Assembly: GCF_001425745.1 (NCBI RefSeq)
Contig: NZ_LMDF01000005.1
Span: 480,829-544,828, forward strand
DNA from: Caulobacter sp. Root343
Lineage (GTDB): Bacteria; Pseudomonadota; Alphaproteobacteria; Caulobacterales; Caulobacteraceae
DNA: 64,000 nucleotides
Direction: 5' to 3'
Shown: piece by piece, positions 18,776-27,424 of the stretch
Layout of the letters: each line of letters opens with the position of its first letter
Position numbering within the stretch: position 1 is the stretch's first letter
Program-made: the position numbers and the translations under genes
The notes under the pieces: model-generated
Told to the model about the DNA's origin: nothing
The model's database searches: none
What the model saw: only the letters and a program-made list of their open reading frames with translations

Positions 18776-21607
18776 ATGGGCATGGCGATGGTGGCCCTCG
18801 CGCTCGCCGCCGGCTTGGCCCTCGCCGCCCCCGTCCTCGCCCACGCCGCCGAGCCGGCCGCTGTCACCCTCTCGCCCAGCGCCGACGCCTTCCCGCTGAT
18901 CGCCGGCGGCAAGCCGGCGCGGGTGGAGTACGACCCGACCGATTTCCCCGGCGCCATCCGCGCCATCCAAGGCCTGCGCGCCGACCTCGCCGCGCTGTCG
19001 GGAGCGACCCCCGCCAAGGACGCGCCCGTCGTCATCGTCGGCACCCTGGGCAAAAGCGCCGCCATCGACGCCCTGGTCGCCTCGGGCAAGCTGGATGTCT
19101 CCAAGGTCAAGGGCCAGTGGGAGGGCTTCGTCCAGCAGGTGGTCGAGAACCCGCGTCCGGGCGTCGCCCGCGCCCTGGTCATCGCCGGGGCCGACAAGCG
19201 CGGCACGATCTTCGGAGCCTATGACCTGTCCGAGCGGGCCGGCGTCTCGCCCTGGACATGGTGGGCCGACGTGCCGGTCTCCAAGCACGCCGACGTCTTC
19301 GTGGCCCCCGGTACGAACGTCCAGAAGCCGTCGGTCAAGTACCGCGGCATCTTCCTGAACGACGAGGACCCGGCCCTGGGCGGCTGGGCCCGCGCCAAGT
19401 TCGGCGGGCTGAACCACGTCTTCTACGAGCGGGTGTTCGAGCTGATCCTGCGGCTGAAGGGCGACTTCCTGTGGCCAGCCATGTGGGGCAAGTCGATCTA
19501 TGACGACGACCCGCTGAGCGCGCCCCTGGCCGACGAGATGGGCGTCGTGCTGGGGACCTCGCACCACGAGCCGATGAGCCGCGCCCATGTCGAGTGGGAG
19601 CGCTACGGCCAGGGTCCCTGGGACTACAACAAGAACCCCGAAAAGCTCCGCCAGTTCTGGCGCGAGGGCGTGACCCGCATGGGCGTGAAGGAGAGCCTGG
19701 TCACGGTCGGCATGCGCGGCGACGGCGACGAGCCGATGAGCGAGGGCACGGCCACCAAGCTCTTGGAGACCATCGTCGCTGACCAGCGCAAGATCATCGG
19801 CGAGGTGACTGGCAAGCCCGCGAGCGAGACCCCACAGGTCTGGGCGCTCTATAAGGAGGTGCAGGACTATTACGACGCCGGCATGCGGGTCCCGGACGAC
19901 GTCACCCTGCTGTTCGCCGACGACAATTGGGGCGACATCCGCCGGCTGCCGGAACCGGGCAAGACCCGGCCGGGCGGCTACGGCGTCTACTACCACTTCG
20001 ACTATGTGGGCGGGCCGCGGAACTACAAGTGGCTGAACACCAACCAGATCGAGCGCACCTGGGAGCAGATGAAGCTGGCCGCCGAATACGGCGCCGACCG
20101 GCTGTGGATCGTCAATGTCGGCGACCTGAAGCCGATGGAACTGCCGATCGAGTTCTTCCTCGACTACGCCTGGAACCCGGCCGCGATCCCGGTCGAAAAG
20201 CTGCCGGCCTACACTAAGGGCTGGGCCGCCCAGCAGTTCGGCCCCGAGCGCGCGACCGAGATCGCCGCCCTGCTGGATGGCTACACCAAGCTGAACAGCC
20301 GGCGTAAGCCGGAACTGCTCTCGCCCGAGACCTTCAGCCTGACGAACTTCCGCGAGGCCGAGCGGGTCGAGGCCGAATGGGCCGACCTGGAGCGTCGCGC
20401 CGACGCCGTCCGCGCCGCGATCCCGAAGGACCAGGACAGCGCCTTCTTCCAGCTGGTCTGGTTCCCGGTGAAGGCCAGCGCCAACCTGAACCATCTGTAC
20501 ATCGCCGCCGGCCGCAACAAGCTCTACACGCGCCAAAGGCGGCTCAAGGCGGCCTACGCACAGGCCGAGCGGGTCAAGGCCCTGTTCGACCATGACGCCG
20601 AACTGACCCGCCAGCACGACGCGATCGAGGGCGGCAAGTGGGTTCACATGATGGACCAGACCCACATCGGCTACACGGGCTGGCAACAGCCCGACCGCAA
20701 CATCATGCCGGCCGTCGAACTGCCCAGCCTGCCCCGCGCGCCGTTGCCCGTGATCGGCGTGGCGATCGAGGGGACCGAAACGGCGGTCACGGACAGGGCC
20801 GAGCTGCCGGTGATCCATCGCTTCGGAGCGCCGTCGCGCTGGATCGACGTCTTCGACGCGGGCTTCCAGCCGACGGTCTTCGAGGTGTCCGCCGACGCGC
20901 CTTGGCTCAAAATCGCGCAAGGCCAGCCCGATGCGAACGGCGACACCAGGTTGGAGGTCTCGGTCGACTGGGCCAGGGCGCCCAAGGGCTTGAGCCGTGC
21001 GCCCATCACCATCCAGGGCCTTCGGAATGCGTTCTCGATCACGGCGGTGGTCGACAACCCAGCCCGCAAACCCGCCAAGGGCGCGTTCGTCGAGGCCGGC
21101 GGCCTGGCCGCGATCGAGGCCGAGCACCACGCCGCCGCGATCGGCGGTCAGGGCGTGACCTGGAAGACCATCCCGAACCTGGGCCGCACCCTGTCGGGCG
21201 TGACCAGCTATCCCTCGACCGCGCCGAGTTCCAAGCCCGGTTCCAGCGCGCCGTCGCTGGACTATCTGGTCGACTTCGAGGCGGCCGGCCCAATCGATCT
21301 CACCGTGCTCGTCGCCCCGACGCTGGACTTCCGGGGCGGCCAAGGCCTGGCCTACGCCGTCTCGATCGACGACGCCGCGCCGGTGGTGGTCAACAGCCAG
21401 CCCGACCGCTCGAACAAGGCCTGGGACAAGGCGGTGGCCGACAACGTCCGTTCGACAACCACGCGCCTCTCCGTACCCTCGGCCGGCCCGCACCGCGTGC
21501 GGCTGTGGCGGGTGGATCCGGGCCTGGTGTTCGAGCGCCTGATGCTGTCGCGCGGCCCGGTCCCGGCGAGTTATCTGGGACCGCCGGAGAGCGTCCGGGC
21601 AAGGTAG
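18776..21607 (+). CDS. Exported GH115 xylan alpha-1,2-glucuronidase
   Basis: The protein of about 943 residues should remove (4-O-methyl)glucuronic acid from the xylan backbone. Its start is ambiguous among ATG codons at 18776, 18782 and 18788; all give a signal peptide ending near AHA. Conserved GH115 blocks are clear: KYRGIFLNDEDPALGGWA, LKGDFLWPAMWGKSIYDDD, LGTSHHEPMSRAHVEW, FADDNWGDIRRLP and WIVNVGDLKPMELPIEFFLDYAW. A C-terminal beta-sandwich domain (from about residue 770) matches the extra domain seen in GH115 enzymes. The long in-frame region upstream of 18776 is antisense-like noise over the acetylesterase gene and does not belong to it. Confidence 0.92.
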   Translation: MGMAMVALALAAGLALAAPVLAHAAEPAAVTLSPSADAFPLIAGGKPARVEYDPTDFPGAIRAIQGLRADLAALSGATPAKDAPVVIVGTLGKSAAIDALVASGKLDVSKVKGQWEGFVQQVVENPRPGVARALVIAGADKRGTIFGAYDLSERAGVSPWTWWADVPVSKHADVFVAPGTNVQKPSVKYRGIFLNDEDPALGGWARAKFGGLNHVFYERVFELILRLKGDFLWPAMWGKSIYDDDPLSAPLADEMGVVLGTSHHEPMSRAHVEWERYGQGPWDYNKNPEKLRQFWREGVTRMGVKESLVTVGMRGDGDEPMSEGTATKLLETIVADQRKIIGEVTGKPASETPQVWALYKEVQDYYDAGMRVPDDVTLLFADDNWGDIRRLPEPGKTRPGGYGVYYHFDYVGGPRNYKWLNTNQIERTWEQMKLAAEYGADRLWIVNVGDLKPMELPIEFFLDYAWNPAAIPVEKLPAYTKGWAAQQFGPERATEIAALLDGYTKLNSRRKPELLSPETFSLTNFREAERVEAEWADLERRADAVRAAIPKDQDSAFFQLVWFPVKASANLNHLYIAAGRNKLYTRQRRLKAAYAQAERVKALFDHDAELTRQHDAIEGGKWVHMMDQTHIGYTGWQQPDRNIMPAVELPSLPRAPLPVIGVAIEGTETAVTDRAELPVIHRFGAPSRWIDVFDAGFQPTVFEVSADAPWLKIAQGQPDANGDTRLEVSVDWARAPKGLSRAPITIQGLRNAFSITAVVDNPARKPAKGAFVEAGGLAAIEAEHHAAAIGGQGVTWKTIPNLGRTLSGVTSYPSTAPSSKPGSSAPSLDYLVDFEAAGPIDLTVLVAPTLDFRGGQGLAYAVSIDDAAPVVVNSQPDRSNKAWDKAVADNVRSTTTRLSVPSAGPHRVRLWRVDPGLVFERLMLSRGPVPASYLGPPESVRAR

Positions 21608-21624
21608 AGAGCCTAGCCTCCGAT

Positions 21625-21788
21625 CCCCTCTCCCCTTGCGGGAGAGGGTGGCCCGCGAAGCGGGTCGGGTGAGGGGTTGAAGAAAGGAACCGCCGCGATC
21701 AGCGGCTGACGCCGGGCGCCAAGCCGACAGGACTATCGACCCCTCATCCGTCGGCTTCGCCGACACCTTCTCCCGCAAGGGGAGAAGG
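21625..21788. repeat. CTCTCCCC palindromic repeat pair
   Basis: The left arm 21625-21677 (CCCCTCTCCCCTTGCGGGAGAG, GGTGAGGGG) is mirrored by the right arm 21739-21788 (CCCCTCATCC, CTTCTCCCGCAAGGGGAGAAGG). The 60 bases between them include GCCGACAGG and show no gene. The element separates the GH115 gene from the globin gene. Confidence 0.75.
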
Positions 21789-21874
21789 AAACCTCCCCAC
21801 TAAGTAAGAATCCGAAGCCAATCTTGATCGCCTCGGGGGTTCAGTCGCGCCATCGGAAGGCCCATGTACCGAGC

Positions 21875-22264
21875 ATGGCCGTTCCACCTCCCCAGTTCAC
21901 CGACGAAGAGATCGATCTGCTGGTCGAGACCTTCTACGCGCGCGTCCGCCGGCACCACCGCCTGGGGCCGATCTTCGAGAAGGCCGTGGGACCCGAGGGC
22001 TGGCCCGCGCACCTGGCGACCTTGAAAGACTTCTGGTCGTCGGTGCTGAACACCACCGGCCGCTACAAGGGCCAGCCGATGGTCGCCCACCAGGGCGTCG
22101 AGGGGCTGACCGAGGGCCTGTTCACGCCGTGGCTGAACCTGTTCCACCAGACCTGCGTCGAGCTGTTCGACGCCCCCCGCGCGGCGATCGTCGGCCAGAA
22201 GGCCGAGCGCATCGCCGCCAGCCTGAAGCTGGGTTTGTTCTTCAAGCCCGGAGCGGTGGCTTGA
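21875..22264 (+). CDS. Group III truncated hemoglobin
   Basis: The 129-residue protein has the features of group III (P-type) truncated globins: FYARVRRHHRLGPIFEKAV, FWSSVLNTTGRYKGQPM, then AHQG with proximal His72, and FTPWLNLFHQTC with a conserved Trp. These globins bind O2 or nitric oxide; their roles are poorly known. The start at 21875 fits the family; an upstream ATG at 21824 would add 17 unlikely residues. Its stop overlaps the TTG start of the 2OG-Fe(II) oxygenase gene, so the two are coupled. It may supply oxygen or guard the iron enzyme from nitric oxide, which is inference. Confidence 0.92.
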   Translation: MAVPPPQFTDEEIDLLVETFYARVRRHHRLGPIFEKAVGPEGWPAHLATLKDFWSSVLNTTGRYKGQPMVAHQGVEGLTEGLFTPWLNLFHQTCVELFDAPRAAIVGQKAERIAASLKLGLFFKPGAVA

Positions 22265-22989
22265 GCGCCCCCGAACGCGCCCGGGAGGCGCTGGCCGACC
22301 ACGGCTTCGTCCGTTTCGAGGGCCAGGAGACCCGCGCCCTGCTCGGCCCCGCCGACGCCGCCTGGGCCAGCTTCGCCGACAGCTGGAACGACCTGCCCGT
22401 GGACGGCTTCATGGCCGACGGCGGCCGCTATCGCCGGCGGCGGTTCGCGGCCTTCGCGGCCTCGCCCGGCGCCGTCGAGCGCAAGCCGCATCAACCGCAC
22501 TGGCAGAGCCGCGACTACAACCCGCTGAACGGCGGCGTGCAGCGCTGGTTCGAGCCGGTCACCGACACGATCGCCGACCACCCGGTGACCCGGGGCATCC
22601 TCCGCGCCGGGCTCGAGCTGTTCCATTCGATCAGCGCCCTGCCGCCCGCCGCCTGGCACGTCGAGCTACACCAGTTCCGCATCGAGGCGCGCGCCGGCGA
22701 GGAGGGTCAGCCCACGCCCGAGGGCGCGCACCGCGACGGCGTCGACTGGGTGATCGTCATGCTGGTGGACCGCCAGAACGTCGACAGCGGCGTCACCGAC
22801 ATCTTCGCCCCGGACGGAACCAGCCTGGGCTCGTTCACCCTGACCGCGTCGGGCGACGCGGTGTTCCTGGACGACCACCGCGTACTGCACGGCGTGACCC
22901 CGATCCGGCCGCTGGACCCCGCCGGGCCGGCCGTCCGCGACGTGCTGGTGGTGACCTACAGGCGCGAGGAACCCGCCGCCGCCGGGTAA
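22261..22989 (+). CDS. 2-oxoglutarate-Fe(II) dioxygenase family protein
   Basis: The 242-residue protein belongs to the small 2OG-Fe oxygenase family that includes free amino acid hydroxylases such as isoleucine dioxygenase. Iron ligands are visible: His157 and Asp159 in GAHRDGVDW and His210 in VLHGVTP; Arg226 or Arg234 could bind 2-oxoglutarate. The TTG start overlaps the globin stop codon (TTGA), so expression depends on translation of the globin. No other amino acid metabolism gene is adjacent, so the substrate is unknown. Confidence 0.85.
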   Translation: MSAPERAREALADHGFVRFEGQETRALLGPADAAWASFADSWNDLPVDGFMADGGRYRRRRFAAFAASPGAVERKPHQPHWQSRDYNPLNGGVQRWFEPVTDTIADHPVTRGILRAGLELFHSISALPPAAWHVELHQFRIEARAGEEGQPTPEGAHRDGVDWVIVMLVDRQNVDSGVTDIFAPDGTSLGSFTLTASGDAVFLDDHRVLHGVTPIRPLDPAGPAVRDVLVVTYRREEPAAAG

Positions 22990-23102
22990 GCTCGCCCACC
23001 GGTTGCTGCGACCGTTTGCCTCACGCCTTAACCATTTGGACCGTGATCACGGCGTGCGACGGTGAGGTTCGACCTTCCAGTAGGACTGAGCGTCCGTCAC
23101 GC

Positions 23103-25073
23103 ATGTCTCGAGACGATCAAGCCCTGCCGCCCTATCCGCCCCTGGAGCGCCGCGCGGTGTTTTCCAGCGCGATGGCGGACGCGGTGCCGATCCTGATCAG
23201 CTATGTCGATCGCGAGGAGCGCTACCGCTTCGTCAACCGCGCCTATGAACGCTGGTTCGGAGTCGACCGCTCGGAAATCGAGGGCAAAACCCTGCTCGAG
23301 GTGCTGGGCGAGGCCGCCTACGGCCGCCTGCGCCCGCATGTCCGCCGCGCCCTGGCGGGCGAGAGCGTCACCTTCGAAGGCCAGGTCGACTACCAGCAGG
23401 CGGGCGTCCGCCACATCGAGGCGCAGTACGTGCCCGACTTCGCCCGGGACGGCGAGATCCCCGGCTACTACGTCCTGGTCACCGACATTTCCGACCGCAA
23501 GACGGCCGAGGTGGAGCTGGGGCGGATGCTGGCCGGCGAACGGCGGCGGGCGGCCCTGCTGGACTTGGGGCAGACGCTGCGGGACGAGGCCGATCCCGAC
23601 GCCATCGCCCAGACCGCCGCCCGCATGCTGGCCGAGCAGTTGAACGTCGCCCGCGCCGGCTATGGCGAGATGGACGGCGACAGCGACATCGCCGACATCG
23701 TCGCCGACGACGGTCGCGCCGAGTCCGGGGTCGCGCGGCTCAAGGGCCAGCGGTTCCGCCTCGAGGACTTCGGTCCCTCGATGAGCGCCGACCAGCGGGC
23801 GGGCGTCACCATCGTCATCGGCGACGTGGCGCTGGACGAGCGCACCAACGCGCCCGAAGCGCTGGAGGCCTACGCCGCGATCGGGGTGCGGGCCTTCGTG
23901 ACCGTCTCGCTGGTCAAGGCCGGCGTGCTGGCGTCGTACCTGTTCGTCGCCCACGACGCGCCGCGCGCCTTCACGCCCGACGAGATCGCCTTCGTCGCCG
24001 ACGTCGCCGAGCTGATCTGGACGGCCCGCGAGCGCGCCCGCTCGGACATCGCCTTGCAGCGGGCGGAAGAGACCGAGCGCCTGCTGATCCGCGAGGTCGA
24101 CCACCGGGCCAAGAACGTGCTGGCCGTGGTCCAGTCGCTGGCCCAGCTGACCCCGTTCGAGAACAAGGACCAGTATGTCCAGGCCCTGTCGGGCCGCATC
24201 GGTTCGCTGGCGCGCGCCCACAGCCTGCTGTCGACCGCCCGCTGGACCGGCGTCGACCTGCACGACCTGCTGCAGCTGGAGCTGGACCCCTATGGCGGCG
24301 ACGGCGTCGAGCAGGTGCTGATCGACGGCCCGCCGGTGCTGATCGACGCCCAGGCGGCCCAGTCCCTGGCCCTGGTGATCCACGAGCTGGCCACCAACGC
24401 CAGCAAGTACGGCGCGCTGTCGCGACCTCTGGGGCGGCTGGCGGTCATCTGGTCATGGGGCGCCGACGGCGTGCTGAACCTGATCTGGCGCGAGGACGCC
24501 GGCGCGCCGGTGACGCCGCCGGCCCGGCGCGGCTTCGGCTCGACCCTGATCGAGAGCGCGGTCAAGCAGGCCGGCGCCCGCGTCGAGCTGATCTGGCGCC
24601 CGCAGGGCCTGAAGGTCAGGCTCGACATCCTGAAGGGCGCGCAGTCCCGCCTGGCCGAAAGCGCCCCCGCCTATCGCCCCGGCCTGGCGGCCGAGGAGAG
24701 CCCGGCCTTGCGCGACCAGCGCGTGCTGATCGTCGAGGACGAGGCGGTGGTGGCCATGGAGCTGACCCGCGTGCTGACCGAGGCCGGCGCCAAGGTCGTC
24801 GGCCCCGCCGGCACGATCGAGGAGGCCCTGGACCTGATGGCCGGCCAGCCGATCGACCGCGCCGTCCTGGACGTCAATCTGGGTGGTCGCTCGATCACCC
24901 CGGTCGCCGAGGCCCTGACGGGCCGCCGCATCCCGTTCGTCTATCTGACCGGCTACCAGGAGCCCGACGTCGACGGCGGTCCGATCCTGCGCAAGCCGGT
25001 GGCCGCCAGCGCGTTGCTGGGGGCCTTGGCGCGCGGCCTGCCGCCCGCGGCGGGACAGGTCCTCCCCCGCTAG
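23103..25073 (+). CDS. Hybrid HWE-type histidine kinase: PAS, GAF, kinase, receiver
   Basis: The 656-residue protein has a PAS domain (about residues 20-145, YVDREERYRFVNRAYERWFG), a GAF domain (about 160-310), an HWE-type kinase core, and a C-terminal receiver domain. EVDHRAKNVLAVVQSLAQ gives the phosphorylated His334; HELATNASKYGALS is the N box and IWRED supplies the WxE signature. The receiver (VLIVEDEAVVAMELTRVL) has the acceptor Asp590 in AVLDVNLGG. No transmembrane segment is visible, so it is probably cytosolic. ATG 23103 is chosen because upstream residues are non-conserved. No response regulator gene lies beside it. HWE kinases often act in light or general stress signalling; the input here is unknown. 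Confidence 0.9.
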   Translation: MSRDDQALPPYPPLERRAVFSSAMADAVPILISYVDREERYRFVNRAYERWFGVDRSEIEGKTLLEVLGEAAYGRLRPHVRRALAGESVTFEGQVDYQQAGVRHIEAQYVPDFARDGEIPGYYVLVTDISDRKTAEVELGRMLAGERRRAALLDLGQTLRDEADPDAIAQTAARMLAEQLNVARAGYGEMDGDSDIADIVADDGRAESGVARLKGQRFRLEDFGPSMSADQRAGVTIVIGDVALDERTNAPEALEAYAAIGVRAFVTVSLVKAGVLASYLFVAHDAPRAFTPDEIAFVADVAELIWTARERARSDIALQRAEETERLLIREVDHRAKNVLAVVQSLAQLTPFENKDQYVQALSGRIGSLARAHSLLSTARWTGVDLHDLLQLELDPYGGDGVEQVLIDGPPVLIDAQAAQSLALVIHELATNASKYGALSRPLGRLAVIWSWGADGVLNLIWREDAGAPVTPPARRGFGSTLIESAVKQAGARVELIWRPQGLKVRLDILKGAQSRLAESAPAYRPGLAAEESPALRDQRVLIVEDEAVVAMELTRVLTEAGAKVVGPAGTIEEALDLMAGQPIDRAVLDVNLGGRSITPVAEALTGRRIPFVYLTGYQEPDVDGGPILRKPVAASALLGALARGLPPAAGQVLPR

Positions 25074-25130
25074 CCCCTTACGTGACCGAAAAGACGCCAG
25101 CTGGGCCCGGATCGCGCCTTCTGGCTTGAT

Positions 25131-25149
25131 ATTGCAATTCGTTCTCAAG
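25131..25149. promoter_or_regulatory. Possible Fur box at the start of the flavin electron-transfer operon
   Basis: ATTGCAATTCGTTCTCAAG resembles proteobacterial Fur sites of the TTGCgAATgATTCTCA type (about 12 of 16 positions by eye). It ends one base before the ATG of the PepSY gene. No Shine-Dalgarno sequence is visible, so the message may be leaderless and the box would then cover the transcription start. Confidence 0.4.
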
Positions 25150-25150
25150 T

Positions 25151-25819
25151 ATGGACGAGCGTCCCGCCGCCAAGGTTCGCCAGACGCCCGTGAAATCCGC
25201 CGCCGATCAGCACCGCCGTTCGTTCTGGCTGAAGCAGCTGCACCAGTGGCACTGGATCAGCGCGGCCCTGTCGCTGATCGGCATGCTGCTGTTCGCGATC
25301 ACCGGCTTCACCCTGAACCACGCCAGCCAGATCGAGGCCAAGCCTGTGGTGGTGTCGCGCAAGGCGACCCTGCCGCCCGACCTGCTGGCCCTGCTGGCCA
25401 AGGGTCCGGAAGAAGGCAAGCGCCCCCTGCCCGTCCCGCTGGAGCCGTTCCTCGACAAGGCCGTCGGGGCCGAGGTCGCCGGGCGCGAGGGCGAGTGGTC
25501 GGCCGACGAGGTCTATGTCGCCCTGGCCCGTCCGGGCGGCGACGCCTGGGTCTCGATCGACCGCGCGACCGGCGCCGTCGAGCACGAGAAGACCACGCGC
25601 GGCGCGATCTCCCTGCTCAACGACCTGCACAAGGGCCGCAACGCCGGCAAGGCCTGGGGCTGGTTCATCGACATCTTCGCCGGCGCCTGCATGGTCTTCG
25701 CGGTCACCGGCCTGATCCTGCTGCAGTTCCACGCCCGCGCCCGGCCGCTGACCTGGCCGCTGGTCGGGCTGGGCCTGGCCGCGCCCGTCATTCTCGTCAT
25801 CCTGTTCGTCCACCTCTGA
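25151..25819 (+). CDS. PepSY-type membrane protein
   Basis: The 222-residue protein has a basic cytosolic N-terminus, a transmembrane segment at about residues 35-56, a periplasmic PepSY-like domain (about 60-160), and two more hydrophobic segments at about 172-218. Conserved histidines lie at the membrane edges (His31, His34, His57, His160), as in PepSY_TM proteins proposed to carry electrons or hemes across the membrane. It opens a same-strand run of five genes ending with a flavodoxin-type reductase, and a possible iron-responsive site precedes it. The likely role is a membrane relay between the cytosolic reductase and the periplasmic flavoprotein encoded next; this is inference from context. 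Confidence 0.85.
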   Translation: MDERPAAKVRQTPVKSAADQHRRSFWLKQLHQWHWISAALSLIGMLLFAITGFTLNHASQIEAKPVVVSRKATLPPDLLALLAKGPEEGKRPLPVPLEPFLDKAVGAEVAGREGEWSADEVYVALARPGGDAWVSIDRATGAVEHEKTTRGAISLLNDLHKGRNAGKAWGWFIDIFAGACMVFAVTGLILLQFHARARPLTWPLVGLGLAAPVILVILFVHL

Positions 25820-25829
25820 GGCAGACACC

Positions 25830-26348
25830 GTGAAGCGTTCGATCTCCTTCCTGACCTTCGCTGGCGCGGCCATTGGCGCCGGCTCCGCCATCGCCACGCC
25901 GGCCATGGCCGCCGATCTCAACGTGACCTTCGACATCCCCAAGCTGTCGGTCGCCGAATACCACGCCCCGTTCGTGGCGGTCTGGATCGAGAACCCGGCC
26001 GACTCCTCCGCCGCCGGCACCCTGTCGGTCTGGTTCAAGCCCAACCACGAGAAGTGGCTGAAGGACATGCGCCTGTGGTGGCGCAAGGCCGGCCGCGAAA
26101 TGACCATCCCCGCCGACGGCGTCACCGGCGCCACCCACGCGCCGGGCCCGCAGAAGGTGACGTTCAGCGGCGCCAAGGGTCCCCTGAAGGACCTCAAGCC
26201 CGGCCAGTACACCCTGGTCGTCGAGGCCGCCCGCGAGGCCGGCGGCCACGAAGCCGTCCGCGTGCCCTTCACCTGGGGCAAACCTGGCAAGCCGGCGACC
26301 GCCAAGGGCGCCGCCGAGCTGGGCGCCGTCACCGTCGCCGTGAAGTGA
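25830..26348 (+). CDS. DUF2271 exported protein, probable covalent flavoprotein
   Basis: The 172-residue protein has a signal peptide ending near PAMA (residue 27) and a DUF2271 domain of beta-sandwich type. Residues 96-102 read DGVTGAT, which fits the ApbE target motif Dgxt(s/g)AT exactly; Thr102 would receive FMN through a phosphoester bond. An ApbE gene lies two genes downstream. The protein would therefore be a small periplasmic electron carrier. The spacing is 10 bases after the PepSY gene and 10 before the DUF4198 gene. Flavin attachment is predicted from the motif and context, not shown. Confidence 0.88.
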   Translation: MKRSISFLTFAGAAIGAGSAIATPAMAADLNVTFDIPKLSVAEYHAPFVAVWIENPADSSAAGTLSVWFKPNHEKWLKDMRLWWRKAGREMTIPADGVTGATHAPGPQKVTFSGAKGPLKDLKPGQYTLVVEAAREAGGHEAVRVPFTWGKPGKPATAKGAAELGAVTVAVK

Positions 26349-26358
26349 GGAGGGGATC

Positions 26359-27294
26359 ATGAAGGGTCTCAAGACGCGCCTGCTCGCCGCCGCCGCCGCC
26401 CTCGGTGCGGCGGTGCTCGCGCCGGCGGCCGCCCAGGCCGCGCGCAGCTGGGTGCTGCCGTCCACCACCACCCTCTCGGGCGCCAACGCCTGGGTGACGG
26501 TCGACGCCGCCAGCTCCGACGAACTCTACTTCCCCGACCTGCGTCCGCTGCGCATCGAGTCGATCCAGGTGCTCGACGCCGACGGCCAGTCGGTCCAGCC
26601 GCAGAGCCCCGCGATGGGCAAGTTCCGCTCGACCTTCGACGTCCAGCTGACCAAGCCTGGCACCTACAAGATCGCCTCGGTCTCGACTTCGGTGATGGCC
26701 AGCTACACCGAGAACGGCGAGGTCAAGCGCTTCCGCGGCAGCGGCGAGGACTTCGCCAAGCAGGTCCCGGCCGGCGCGGCCGACCTCAAGACCATCCGAA
26801 CGCTGGCCCGCAGCGAGACCTTCGTCACCCGCGATAAGCCCACCGACGGCGCGCTGAAGCCGACCGGCCAGGGCCTGGAACTGGTCCCGGTGACCCACCC
26901 ATCCGACGTAGTCGCCGCCGAGCCGGCGACCTTCAAGCTGCTGCTGGACGGCAAGCCGGCCGCCGATCTCGAGGTCACCCTGATGCGCGGCTACGAGCAC
27001 TGGTCGGGCAAGCCGTCCGCCGAGCTCAAGGCCAAGACCGGCCCCGACGGCGCCTTCAAGGTCACCCTGCCGCAAGCCGGCCTGTGGTGGATCAGCGCCA
27101 GCTACCGCACCGGCGAGACCGGCCGCGGCGGCCCGCCGCCGCCAGGCGCGATGGGCGGAATGCCTGGCATGGGTGGTCCGGGCGCTCCGGGCGGCGGTGA
27201 AGGTGGTCGCGGTCCCCAAGGCCCAGCCCAGCCGCTGGCCGGCGACGGCTACAGCGCCAGCTACACCGCCGTGATCGAAGCCCAGCTGCCGTAA
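26359..27294 (+). CDS. DUF4198 exported protein
   Basis: The 311-residue protein has a signal peptide ending near AQA and an Ig-like DUF4198 fold (about 28-250 plus the C-terminal strand). Relatives are annotated as periplasmic components of metal uptake systems. A Gly/Pro/Met-rich insert lies at about residues 253-293, with GAMGGMPGMGG, and could bind a metal or be a flexible linker. No ApbE target motif was found here. AGGAGGGG sits before the start. It belongs with the PepSY, DUF2271, ApbE and reductase genes; a link to iron is inferred from the cluster. Confidence 0.85.
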   Translation: MKGLKTRLLAAAAALGAAVLAPAAAQAARSWVLPSTTTLSGANAWVTVDAASSDELYFPDLRPLRIESIQVLDADGQSVQPQSPAMGKFRSTFDVQLTKPGTYKIASVSTSVMASYTENGEVKRFRGSGEDFAKQVPAGAADLKTIRTLARSETFVTRDKPTDGALKPTGQGLELVPVTHPSDVVAAEPATFKLLLDGKPAADLEVTLMRGYEHWSGKPSAELKAKTGPDGAFKVTLPQAGLWWISASYRTGETGRGGPPPPGAMGGMPGMGGPGAPGGGEGGRGPQGPAQPLAGDGYSASYTAVIEAQLP

Positions 27295-27301
27295 GGACCA
27301 T

Positions 27302-27413
27302 AGAAGCTGTCATCCCGGCCAAGCGCGAAGCGCGCCGAGCCGGGACCGCCGGAAGCGCCGCGCTTGCCGTGGTCCCGGCTCTCCGCTGCGCTACGGCCGG
27401 GATGACAGCTTCT
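27302..27413. repeat. TGTCATCCC palindromic repeat, copy 3
   Basis: AGAAGCTGTCATCCCGGCC at the left is the exact reverse complement of the right end GGCCGGGATGACAGCTTCT, so the terminal pairing is longer here than in the other copies. It lies between the DUF4198 and apbE genes inside an apparent operon. Confidence 0.9.
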
Positions 27414-27424
27414 GTTGTGAAAAG

